From positions 1 through 23,372 of IMG/VR virus record IMGVR_UViG_3300000224_000013: 23,372 nucleotides of DNA; one strand, written 5' to 3'. Under the pieces are notes generated by a model that saw only the letters and a list, made by a program, of their open reading frames with translations, searched no databases and was not told where the DNA came from. The translations under genes were made by a program, and so were the position numbers. This stretch comes from a virus. Within the stretch, counting starts at the first letter, position 1. Each line of letters starts with the position of its first letter. Below are positions 12,106 through 18,167 of this stretch, one piece after another.

Positions 12106-12631
12106 TAACTTCGAGAGGATTGAACGTGACTACTACCCGACACCAATAGCTGCTGTAGAGCCTCTGATCCCGCACTTGCCTTACGCGTTTGATTACGTAG
12201 AGCCATGTGCGGGTGACGGTAGGTTGATTGAACACATTAAACACCTTACGGATGGACACGGGGAGTGCCTTTATGCTTGCGACATTGAGCCTAGACATCC
12301 CAGTATCTTTCGCCATGATGGTCTTGATCTTGACCTTGGTGGAACTGGAGTAGTTGACTTTTGTATTACCAACCCGCCTTGGGACAGGAAGTTTCTTCAC
12401 CCGTTTATGACACATTGGATGCAGAGGTGTCCCACATGGTTATTGTTTGATGCAGATTGGATGCACACAAAGCAATCAGCCCTTTACATGACCTACTGCA
12501 CTAAGGTAGTAAGTGTGGGGAGGGTCAAGTGGATCGAAGGAAGTAAGAGCGTAGGTAAAGACAACTGCGCTTGGTATTTGTTTGACGCTCATAGTGAAAC
12601 GCAAACAGAGTTTTATGGAAGGACTATATAA
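12092..12631 (+). CDS. Putative DNA N6-adenine methyltransferase
   Basis: The 179-residue product begins with DYYPTPIAAVEPLI (13-26), a segment common at the start of phage methyltransferases. It has motif I EPCAGDGRL (37-45) for S-adenosylmethionine, an acidic residue at D64 (ACDIEP) and catalytic NPPW at 94-97. NPPW is typical of N6-adenine (or N4-cytosine) DNA methylation. It is short and lacks an obvious target-recognition domain, so its specificity cannot be read. No restriction endonuclease partner lies nearby, so an orphan anti-restriction or regulatory role is likely. Its place among PAPS-reductase-like and phosphoesterase genes may make this a DNA-modification cluster. Confidence 0.8.
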   Translation: MGKRSNFERIERDYYPTPIAAVEPLIPHLPYAFDYVEPCAGDGRLIEHIKHLTDGHGECLYACDIEPRHPSIFRHDGLDLDLGGTGVVDFCITNPPWDRKFLHPFMTHWMQRCPTWLLFDADWMHTKQSALYMTYCTKVVSVGRVKWIEGSKSVGKDNCAWYLFDAHSETQTEFYGRTI

Positions 12632-13002
12632 TGATTACAGGGGAAGACTTGGAGGAGATGGGTTACTACACTACATACCACAATAAAGAGCTTACCTTGA
12701 ATTTGTACCAAGATAAGGCAGTAAAGACTGCTATCTACCCACACACGGCACAGATTACTTACCCTGCTATGGGTTTGGCTAATGAAGCTGGTGAGGTTCT
12801 TGGGAAGGTAAAGAAGATCGTACGTGACGGTACGTTTAATCGGTCTGACATTATAGATGAGCTTGGGGATGTGCTGTGGTATGCCGCAGCTTTGGCCCGT
12901 GATCTTGACGTTACACTCTCTGAGGTGGCTTCAATTAACTTGAACAAGCTAGAAGATCGTGCTAAACGGGGTGTACTAAAGGGTAGTGGAGATAAGAGAT
13001 GA
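12631..13002 (+). CDS. MazG-like nucleotide pyrophosphohydrolase
   Basis: ATG at 12631 shares one base with the methyltransferase stop. The 123-residue product has the MazG ExxE...ExxD metal motif: LANEAGEVLGK (E52, E55) and IIDELGDVLWY (E77, D80), followed by the helical LNKLEDRAKRG. Such enzymes hydrolyse NTPs or dNTPs to monophosphates and pyrophosphate. Phage MazG is often cited as a modulator of (p)ppGpp or of the dNTP pool; its true substrate here is unknown. It is coupled by ATGA overlap to the DUF1127 gene. Confidence 0.9.
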   Translation: MITGEDLEEMGYYTTYHNKELTLNLYQDKAVKTAIYPHTAQITYPAMGLANEAGEVLGKVKKIVRDGTFNRSDIIDELGDVLWYAAALARDLDVTLSEVASINLNKLEDRAKRGVLKGSGDKR

Positions 13003-13181
13003 CGTGGTTTTGGCGATACATGAACTACTTGGCTACTTGGCGGGAACACCGCAAAGCTATTAAGCAACTAAACACACTGACCAACAGGCAGTTAAAAGAT
13101 ATAGGTATAAACAGATGTGACATAGACCGTTTGGTATGGCTTAAAGAAGACAAAGATGCAAGTGGAAGAGAGATAAAATGA
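12999..13181 (+). CDS. DUF1127 (YjiS-like) small protein
   Basis: The 60-residue product matches the DUF1127 pattern: LATWREHRKAIKQLNTLTN at 11-29, then RQLKDIGINRCDID at 30-43. Both the length and the 'L-x-D-I-G-I-x-R-x-D-I' ending are typical. These proteins are abundant in Alphaproteobacteria; one from Rhodobacter sphaeroides (CcaF1) binds RNA and affects sRNA maturation and RNA turnover. The protein here is basic in its first half. It is joined by ATGA overlap to MazG before it and to NrdJ after it, so it is expressed with the nucleotide genes. I infer a host origin and a role in altering host RNA metabolism. Confidence 0.85.
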   Translation: MTWFWRYMNYLATWREHRKAIKQLNTLTNRQLKDIGINRCDIDRLVWLKEDKDASGREIK

Positions 13182-15085
13182 GCAACAACTATTTACCAAC
13201 AGACTACCAGACATTCATTGCTACCTCACGGTATGCACGGTGGTTGGATGATGAAGGCCGACGAGAGAATTGGGGCGAGACAGTAGGTCGCTACATGGAC
13301 AATGTGGTTAAACCTGTTGCTGGAGACGACAGCTACACTAAGTCTATCGAAGAAGCTATCTTGAACCTTGAGGTTATGCCTTCGATGCGAGCTTTGATGA
13401 CTGCTGGACCAGCCCTCTCCCGTGACAATACTGCTGGTTACAACTGCAGTTACCTGCCAGTAGATGACCCAAAGTCCTTCGATGAAGCCATGTTTATCCT
13501 TCTTTGTGGTACAGGGGTGGGCTTCTCAGTAGAACGTCAGTACGTTAAGAAGCTGCCAGATGTGCCAGACAACCTGTTCCAGAGTGATACGACAGTGATC
13601 GTAAAGGATAGTAAAGAGGGTTGGGCTAAATCACTACGTCAGGTTATCGCCCTGCTATACAGTGGTGAAATTCCTAAGTGGGATGTGTCTAAGGTTCGTC
13701 CAGCAGGGTCTAAACTAAAGACGTTTGGTGGTCGTGCATCAGGTCCAGCACCTCTTGTTGACCTGTTCAGCTTTGTCATCCGTGTGTTTGCTAATGCTAA
13801 AGGTCGTAAACTCTCCTCTATTGAGTGCCACGACATCATGTGTAAGATTGGTGAAGTTGTGGTTGTCGGGGGTGTTCGTCGCTCTGCTATGATCTCTCTG
13901 AGCAACTTGAGTGATGACCGTATGCGTCATGCTAAGAGTGGTGCATGGTGGGAGAACGATCCACAACGGGCGTTGGCTAACAACTCTGTGAGCTACACAG
14001 AAAAACCTGATGCTGTGTCGTTTATGCGGGAGTGGATGTCTCTGGTAGAGAGTGGCTCAGGGGAACGTGGTGTCTTCAACCGTGAGGCTTCTGTAGCACA
14101 AGCTAAGAAGAATGGTCGTCGTGACCCCAATTTTGAGTTCGGGACGAATCCTTGCAGCGAAATTATCCTGCGTCCGTATCAATTCTGCAACTTAACGGAG
14201 GTAGTGGTACGTACATCAGACACTGTGGAATCTCTTGAACGCAAAGTTCGTATGGCAACTATTTTGGGAACTGTACAATCTTCCTACACAAAGTTTCCCT
14301 ATCTACGGAAAGTGTGGACAGACAACACAGAAGCAGAAAGATTGCTGGGAGTGTCTCTCACGGGCATCATGGATAACCCACTGACCACCACAAAGAACGC
14401 TGGTTTGGAGAAAACACTTGAACGGCTCAAGGAGGTTGCTGTTGCTACTAACGCTGAGTGGGCTGAACGACTTGGTATTCCTGTGTCTACTGCTATTACT
14501 TGTGTTAAGCCTTCGGGGACTGTCTCTCAACTCGTGGACAGCGCTTCTGGTATTCATGCCCGTCATAGCCCATACTACATCCGAACTGTTCGCGGTGATA
14601 ACAAAGACCCACTGACACAGTTTATGAAGGATCAAGGTATCCCTAGTGAACCTGACGTGATGAAGCCAGATGCTACGACAGTGTTTAGTTTCCCAATGAA
14701 GGCTCCAGAAGGGGCTATTACTACGTCAGACTTGACAGCTATCGAACAACTGGAGATGTGGTTGGCCTATCAACGATCATGGTGTGAACACAAGCCCTCC
14801 GTGACAATTAACGTAAAGGGGGATGAGTGGTTTGAGGTGGGTGCTTTTGTCTACAAGCACTTCGATGAGATGTCTGGTGTGTCGTTCCTACCGTACAACG
14901 AGCATACGTACCAACAGGCTCCTTATCAGGAGGTAGGCAAGTTTGACTACGAGGCGCTTCTGTCTTGTATGCCTACGGACATTGACTGGAGTAAGCTATC
15001 GGACTATGAAGCAGAAGACAACACAGCAGGCAGTCAGACATTAGCTTGTTCTGGCGATAGCTGTGAGATTGTTGACTTGACCTAA
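13178..15085 (+). CDS. nrdJ: Adenosylcobalamin-dependent (class II) ribonucleoside-triphosphate reductase
   Basis: The 635-residue product has the class II monomeric reductase residues in the right order: C90 (GYNCSYLPV), GTGVGFSVE at 111-119, FGTNPCSEIILRP with N324, C326 and E328, and C337 (QFCNLTE). The spacing equals that of Lactobacillus leichmannii RTPR (C119, N406, C408, E410, C419). The C-terminal pair C624/C629 (ACSGDSCE) also has the five-residue spacing of the RTPR shuttle cysteines. The enzyme reduces NTPs to dNTPs with a thiyl radical made by coenzyme B12, so it needs no oxygen or second subunit. It is shorter than RTPR (739). It overlaps the DUF1127 gene by ATGA. Confidence 0.95.
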   Translation: MSNNYLPTDYQTFIATSRYARWLDDEGRRENWGETVGRYMDNVVKPVAGDDSYTKSIEEAILNLEVMPSMRALMTAGPALSRDNTAGYNCSYLPVDDPKSFDEAMFILLCGTGVGFSVERQYVKKLPDVPDNLFQSDTTVIVKDSKEGWAKSLRQVIALLYSGEIPKWDVSKVRPAGSKLKTFGGRASGPAPLVDLFSFVIRVFANAKGRKLSSIECHDIMCKIGEVVVVGGVRRSAMISLSNLSDDRMRHAKSGAWWENDPQRALANNSVSYTEKPDAVSFMREWMSLVESGSGERGVFNREASVAQAKKNGRRDPNFEFGTNPCSEIILRPYQFCNLTEVVVRTSDTVESLERKVRMATILGTVQSSYTKFPYLRKVWTDNTEAERLLGVSLTGIMDNPLTTTKNAGLEKTLERLKEVAVATNAEWAERLGIPVSTAITCVKPSGTVSQLVDSASGIHARHSPYYIRTVRGDNKDPLTQFMKDQGIPSEPDVMKPDATTVFSFPMKAPEGAITTSDLTAIEQLEMWLAYQRSWCEHKPSVTINVKGDEWFEVGAFVYKHFDEMSGVSFLPYNEHTYQQAPYQEVGKFDYEALLSCMPTDIDWSKLSDYEAEDNTAGSQTLACSGDSCEIVDLT

Positions 15086-15150
15086 CGGAAACACCTGAGC
15101 ATGTGATTAAACTGCTCACCTTGACTTTAACCACTAAAGGAGAAAGACTA

Positions 15151-15339
15151 ATGTTTACTGCACTAGCTATTATCTGCCTGATTGGCGACACAGACCAGTG
15201 TGAAGCTGTTTCCAACAGTCAAATCTTTATTACAGAGGAGGCTTGCCTCCAAGATAAACCAAACGCTGATGCTTTTGCAAACTCTGTGGGCGGGTTTGTA
15301 CTAGACTATGCTTGCTATAACTGGGGGGTTCGTACGTGA
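15151..15339 (+). CDS. Small Cys-containing hypothetical protein, possibly exported (62 aa)
   Basis: I chose ATG at 15151 because AAAGGAGAAAGACTA precedes it, the same cassette as at 1583 and 3125; the frame is open 48 bp further up without such a signal. The N-terminus MFTALAIICLIGDTDQCEAV is hydrophobic for about 12 residues but lacks a Lys or Arg, so a signal peptide or short membrane anchor is only possible. Four cysteines (9, 17, 32, 54 approx.) could form disulfides. No family is recognised. The TGA stop overlaps the GTG of the glutaredoxin gene. Confidence 0.7.
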   Translation: MFTALAIICLIGDTDQCEAVSNSQIFITEEACLQDKPNADAFANSVGGFVLDYACYNWGVRT

Positions 15340-15572
15340 GATACGTGGTCATAACGAGAGACCAATGTAATTTCTGCGATGTAGTTAAGGCACTTTTAGA
15401 GGGTTCAGGTTTCGATTATACCGTCTACAACATACAACGACCTGAGAACAAGTGGCTACTTACCCTAGTCAAACAAGCGGGACACACCACAGTCCCTCAA
15501 ATCTATGCCCCTGATAGTAGTTATATTGGTGGTTACACAGAACTAAAGGAACACCTTAATGGAGGGAACTGA
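15336..15572 (+). CDS. Glutaredoxin
   Basis: The 78-residue product begins at GTG 15336 in a GTGA overlap with the previous stop. It has the redox motif C11-N-F-C14 after a first beta strand, the cis-proline segment TTVPQIY and a GGYTEL segment near the end, as in glutaredoxins (usual length 75-90). CNFC differs from the common CPYC but keeps both cysteines. Placed two genes after NrdJ, it is a likely electron donor for ribonucleotide reduction. Confidence 0.9.
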   Translation: MRYVVITRDQCNFCDVVKALLEGSGFDYTVYNIQRPENKWLLTLVKQAGHTTVPQIYAPDSSYIGGYTELKEHLNGGN

Positions 15573-15575
15573 GTA

Positions 15576-16286
15576 ATGAGAGACCTTGAGCCACCAAAGA
15601 AGCAATCAAAAACTCGACGCCAGACCAACTACAAAGGCGCTGCAAATAAAAAGACTTCTGGTATTGTACCCAAGACACAAAAACAGGGTGAACTTATAAA
15701 GGCTCTACAAGAAAGTAAACAGGTCTTTATCCTTGGACCTGCTGGTACTGGCAAGACGTATGTTACAGCAACGTATGCTTCTGACCTGTACACGACCAAA
15801 GAGATCGACAAGATCGTCATTACCCGCCCTCATGTGGCTGTAGGGAAGGAACTAGGGTTTCTCAAGGGTGATCTAACAGAGAAGACTATGCCTTGGGCCT
15901 TGCCTGTTCTGGACGTACTGGAGAAGCACTTGGGTAAGGGGGCAGTGGAAACTGGCATCAAGAACGGTAACATTGAGATGGCCCCCCTTGCTCTCATGCG
16001 AGGTAGATCGTTTGATAATGCCTTCATCATTGTCGATGAAACACAGAACATCACGACACATGAACTTAAGATGCTGCTGACCCGTGTAGGGGAAGGGACC
16101 ACTATCGTGCTAAACGGGGATGTGCAACAGTCTGACCTAAAGGAAGCAGATGGGTTGACAAAGGTAATACATATTGCTAAGAAGCATATGCTACCTGTAC
16201 CTATCATTGAGTTTGGTGTTGAGGATATTGTCCGTAGTGACATCACAGCTATGTGGGTAAAAGCATTTATGAAGGAGAAGCTGTAA
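15576..16286 (+). CDS. PhoH-like ATPase
   Basis: The 236-residue product has a basic, low-complexity N-terminus (1-35), then a PhoH P-loop domain with Walker A GPAGTGKT at 54-61, KIVITRPHVAVGKELGFLKG (79-98) and Walker B FIIVDETQN with D154 and E155. A GDVQQSD segment follows. PhoH-like proteins are common in marine phages; the family is predicted to be ATP-driven and is proposed to act in RNA metabolism or phosphate stress, but the phage role is unproven. GGAGGGAACTGAGTA precedes ATG 15576. It shares one base with the next gene. Confidence 0.92.
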   Translation: MRDLEPPKKQSKTRRQTNYKGAANKKTSGIVPKTQKQGELIKALQESKQVFILGPAGTGKTYVTATYASDLYTTKEIDKIVITRPHVAVGKELGFLKGDLTEKTMPWALPVLDVLEKHLGKGAVETGIKNGNIEMAPLALMRGRSFDNAFIIVDETQNITTHELKMLLTRVGEGTTIVLNGDVQQSDLKEADGLTKVIHIAKKHMLPVPIIEFGVEDIVRSDITAMWVKAFMKEKL

Positions 16287-16570
16287 TGGCTAAATGGAAC
16301 TTGGAAAACCTAGCATATGCAGATAGGGAGTTTGAGATGCACGAGTATGACCCCGTGGAAAAACCAGCACACTATAACCAAGGTGGGATTGAGTGCATCG
16401 ACTACATTAAACAGGTGTTAGGTCTGGATGGGTTTATCGCCTACTGTCACGGTAACATGATTAAGTATCAGCATCGTTATCGCTACAAACAGAACCCTGT
16501 AGAGGATATGAAGAAAGCCCAGTGGTATCTCAACAAGATGAACGAAACACTAGAGGAGAAGCACCAATGA
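16286..16570 (+). CDS. DUF3310 protein (T7 gp1.7 C-terminal-like)
   Basis: ATG at 16286 follows AAGGAGAAGCTGTA. The 94-residue product has DPVEKPAHYNQGGIECIDYI at 22-41, CHGNMIKYQHRYRYK at about 54-68 and EDMKKAQWYL at 73-82, the full DUF3310 pattern. T7 gp1.7, a dGMP/dTMP kinase, carries this domain, so a role in nucleotide metabolism is plausible, but the domain alone is not shown to be a kinase. The first 20 residues vary between phages. The bases encoding DPVEK contain the CCCC-GTGGAAA motif, here probably fixed by the protein. Confidence 0.85.
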   Translation: MAKWNLENLAYADREFEMHEYDPVEKPAHYNQGGIECIDYIKQVLGLDGFIAYCHGNMIKYQHRYRYKQNPVEDMKKAQWYLNKMNETLEEKHQ

Positions 16571-16716
16571 CTTGGGTGGAGATGGTTGTAGTAGCACAGC
16601 TTGTTGTATCTTTGTATTTAACCTACAGGGTAGGGAGACTGCAAGATGAAGTTGACGACACTCAAATGGTCCTTGGTAGTGTCCTGATGGAAAGGGCTAA
16701 CGAGAAGACCCCCTAA
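16567..16716 (+). CDS. Small single-pass membrane protein (49 aa)
   Basis: ATG at 16567 lies in an ATGA overlap with the DUF3310 gene. The product has one hydrophobic segment (WVEMVVVAQLVVSLYLTY, about residues 3-20), then RVGRLQDEVDDT, a short amphipathic helix. This is the last + strand gene and ends 10 bp before the terminator. No family is recognised. A membrane anchor or accessory lysis role is possible, but neighbouring genes give no direct hint. Confidence 0.7.
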   Translation: MTWVEMVVVAQLVVSLYLTYRVGRLQDEVDDTQMVLGSVLMERANEKTP

Positions 16717-16725
16717 AACGAAAAT

Positions 16726-16757
16726 AGCCCACCTTAGTTTTTACACTAGGGTGGGCT
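16726..16757. terminator. Bidirectional intrinsic terminator between convergent operons
   Basis: AGCCCACCTTAG (16726-16737) and CTAGGGTGGGCT (16746-16757) form a 12-bp stem with one G-T pair around the loop TTTTTACA. The stem is preceded by AAAACGAAAAT and followed by TCTTTGTATTT, giving imperfect T runs in both directions. It lies exactly where the + strand arm (ends 16716) and the minus strand arm (ends 16783) meet. Confidence 0.85.
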
Positions 16758-16782
16758 TCTTTGTATTTATAACTTGGTTCTA

Positions 16783-17118
16783 TTACTTGCGTCTAAATAA
16801 TTTCAGTATGTTTCTGCCCATTTCACTGGGGGATGGGGCTAACCAACCAAGCACAAGAATCAACAACAAGAGAGGATCAACCTCAGTGTTCTTTGTTGTA
16901 CTGTTGTCTTGTACGACAGTATCTACTGGACCTTCAGGTCTAAGCACAGGTCGGATCGAGTTATTTACCCCGATAGTCTGGGTGTTCTCTTTGCCTATCT
17001 GGGTGTTGGCTGCTACGTTAGTACCCCCCGACAGGAATGACAGGGGGTTTAGCTGGCTACAACTACTTAAGAGAAGTGTCGCTGTGAGTAGTGCTGATAG
17101 TGTGCGTATTTTTACCAT
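16783..17118 (-). CDS. Lipoprotein with C-terminal membrane helix, candidate unimolecular spanin
   Basis: I chose ATG at 17118. The 111-residue product has a lipoprotein signal (MVKIRTLSALLTATLLLSSC) with lipobox L17-S18-S19-C20, so the mature protein starts at C20. After a polar Asn/Thr/Gln-rich stretch (30-80), a hydrophobic helix DPLLLLILVLGWLAP (81-95) and a basic end (KLFRRK) follow. A lipid anchor at one end and a membrane helix at the other is the layout of u-spanins such as T1 gp11, which fuse inner and outer membranes at lysis. It is the last gene of the lysis cassette and begins within the preceding holin-like gene (56-nt overlap). An o-spanin or other lipoprotein is the alternative. 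Confidence 0.65.
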   Translation of the reverse strand: MVKIRTLSALLTATLLLSSCSQLNPLSFLSGGTNVAANTQIGKENTQTIGVNNSIRPVLRPEGPVDTVVQDNSTTKNTEVDPLLLLILVLGWLAPSPSEMGRNILKLFRRK

Positions 17119-17314
17119 TGACGTATATCCCAAAGAAGCCAGCCCCTGCACCAACTATGACAGAAACAAACCCAGCTTGTGCGTTAGTTGGGTCAGGCAG
17201 AGCCATGAACCATGTTGTCGTGCTGTAGAAGGCATAGCCATACAAACTAATAATAAATCTAGGCCATACCCTCCACTTGTCAAGCCACTCAGGAGTAATC
17301 ACTTGTTTGACCAA
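17063..17314 (-). CDS. Holin-like two-helix membrane protein
   Basis: The 83-residue product has two hydrophobic segments, IISLYGYAFYSTTTWFMAL (about 21-39) and GFVSVIVGAGAGFFGIYV (48-65), joined by the short loop PDPTNAQA. A charged N-terminus and a polar C-terminus complete a class II-like holin layout. I recall similar WxDKWRxxPR...QAxFVSxxxG proteins in marine phages annotated as holins, though I cannot check here. It lies downstream of the M15 endolysin and another membrane protein, and it overlaps both neighbours. Holins form the inner-membrane lesion that times lysis. Confidence 0.7.
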   Translation of the reverse strand: MVKQVITPEWLDKWRVWPRFIISLYGYAFYSTTTWFMALPDPTNAQAGFVSVIVGAGAGFFGIYVNGKNTHTISTTHSDTSLK

Positions 17315-17559
17315 TGTTCAGCCATAGTTCTTATGGCTTTAATGTTTTCATCTATACGTGCCATAGATACAGCTTGATTCTGAACTGATTTTTCAAGTAT
17401 CTCAATACGAGCCTCATCCCTAATGATACGCTCTTTGTTTACGGCTACATCGTTCTGCAAGTCTGCAAAGAACCATATTGCGGTAACTGTATAAGCGCCA
17501 ATAGCAACTATTGCAGTTACGGGGACACTCTTACTTACGCCCCAAGGTTCTTCACTCAT
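17299..17559 (-). CDS. Membrane-anchored coiled-coil protein of the lysis cassette
   Basis: The 86-residue product has an N-terminal hydrophobic helix (VPVTAIVAIGAYTVTAIWFF, about 12-31) and then a long charged helix (NKERIIRDEARIEILEKSVQ and on to MARIDENIKAIR) with heptad spacing, predicted to be a coiled coil. This shape suits an inner-membrane i-spanin (Rz-like) or a holin partner. It overlaps the endolysin by four bases and the holin-like gene by 16. If it is an i-spanin, its partner would be the lipoprotein at 16783-17118. If the lipoprotein is a u-spanin, this protein may be an antiholin. Confidence 0.65.
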   Translation of the reverse strand: MSEEPWGVSKSVPVTAIVAIGAYTVTAIWFFADLQNDVAVNKERIIRDEARIEILEKSVQNQAVSMARIDENIKAIRTMAEHWSNK

Positions 17560-17930
17560 TTGTATTTCTTCCTGTCTAATTCAAAGTGTGGGCCATCAGG
17601 AAAGTTTTTCCAATCTCCACCCCACTTAAGGTCAACCTCTAGCTCCTCAGCAGCTTGCTTCATAGCATCTGCGATAGGGTAGAAGCCTTCCCACTCCCAT
17701 GAGATAGGCCAAGGCGCTAAGTCTACAGCGTGACCCGTTAGGTGTCGTGAGTTCATTGTGGTGGACTTACCAGTCTTAACAAGCTCTCGTTGACGGTTAA
17801 TGTTACGGATACCCTCAAGGACAGTGAAGTCTTGCTCAGAGATTTCTATTGCCTTCTTAACTACAGCAACAAGGTCGGGGTGAACCCCCGATAAGTTCTG
17901 CAAGCTGCGTGTACCTAGTTTATATGACAT
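17556..17930 (-). CDS. Endolysin, M15-family L-alanyl-D-glutamate peptidase
   Basis: The 124-residue product has the M15 zinc motif SRHLTGHAVDLAPW (S61, H63, G66, H67, D70) and the second motif GPHFEL with H115. H63, D70 and H115 are the expected zinc ligands. Enzymes of this type, such as T5 and A500 endolysins, cut the L-Ala to D-Glu bond or related peptide bonds in peptidoglycan. No signal peptide is present, so release needs the holin. It starts ATG at 17930. It is the first gene of the lysis cassette, downstream of the tail genes. Confidence 0.92.
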   Translation of the reverse strand: MSYKLGTRSLQNLSGVHPDLVAVVKKAIEISEQDFTVLEGIRNINRQRELVKTGKSTTMNSRHLTGHAVDLAPWPISWEWEGFYPIADAMKQAAEELEVDLKWGGDWKNFPDGPHFELDRKKYK

Positions 17931-17933
17931 ATT

Positions 17934-18167
17934 TTAAGACCTCTTAGTAAAGTTACTTACGGCTAGGTTTCCTGTAAGAAGGTTGCCTCCAGATAAAGAC
18001 AACTGCTCTCTAATAGCCTCAGAATCCATGTGTGGCCCAGAGACATTAAAGTCGTAAACATCTGCACCCTCAATTGTAACCACGTCAAAGGTAATTTCAT
18101 TGCTGTTGGAGTTTACAAAGGGGATTCCCCCACCCTCTACCCAAACCCTTACATAAGAATTACTCAT
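17934..18167 (-). CDS. Hypothetical structural-type protein (77 aa)
   Basis: The start at 18167 overlaps the tail fibre stop by four bases and the gene ends 3 bp before the endolysin start. The 77-residue product has beta-type sequence (SYVRVWVEGGGIPFV, ITFDVVTIEG) and a serine-rich end (LSLSGGNLLTGNLAVSNF). The position between tail fibre and endolysin and the strand-rich, Gly/Ser/Asn composition suggest a small virion or fibre-associated protein. No family is recognised. Confidence 0.7.
   Translation of the reverse strand: MSNSYVRVWVEGGGIPFVNSNSNEITFDVVTIEGADVYDFNVSGPHMDSEAIREQLSLSGGNLLTGNLAVSNFTKRS

Noticed and set aside
15094-15121. Terminator or riboswitch in the gap after NrdJ (GAGCA...TGCTC)
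   Set aside because: A 5-bp stem with an 11-base loop and no T run is expected by chance; no cobalamin-riboswitch box is visible.
16350-16364. Counting CCCCGTGGAAAAA as an independent copy of the dispersed motif
   Set aside because: It encodes DPVEKPAHY, a conserved DUF3310 sequence, so protein constraint alone can explain it.
16818-16836. Minus-strand copy of the dispersed motif (CATCCCCCAGTGAAATGGG)
   Set aside because: It lacks the GTGGAAA core (GTGAAA instead) and is the only weak match I saw on that strand.
16751-17377. 208-codon + strand frame over the lysis genes
   Set aside because: It is antisense to the lipoprotein, holin-like and coiled-coil genes, begins inside the terminator stem, and its product has no sensible composition.
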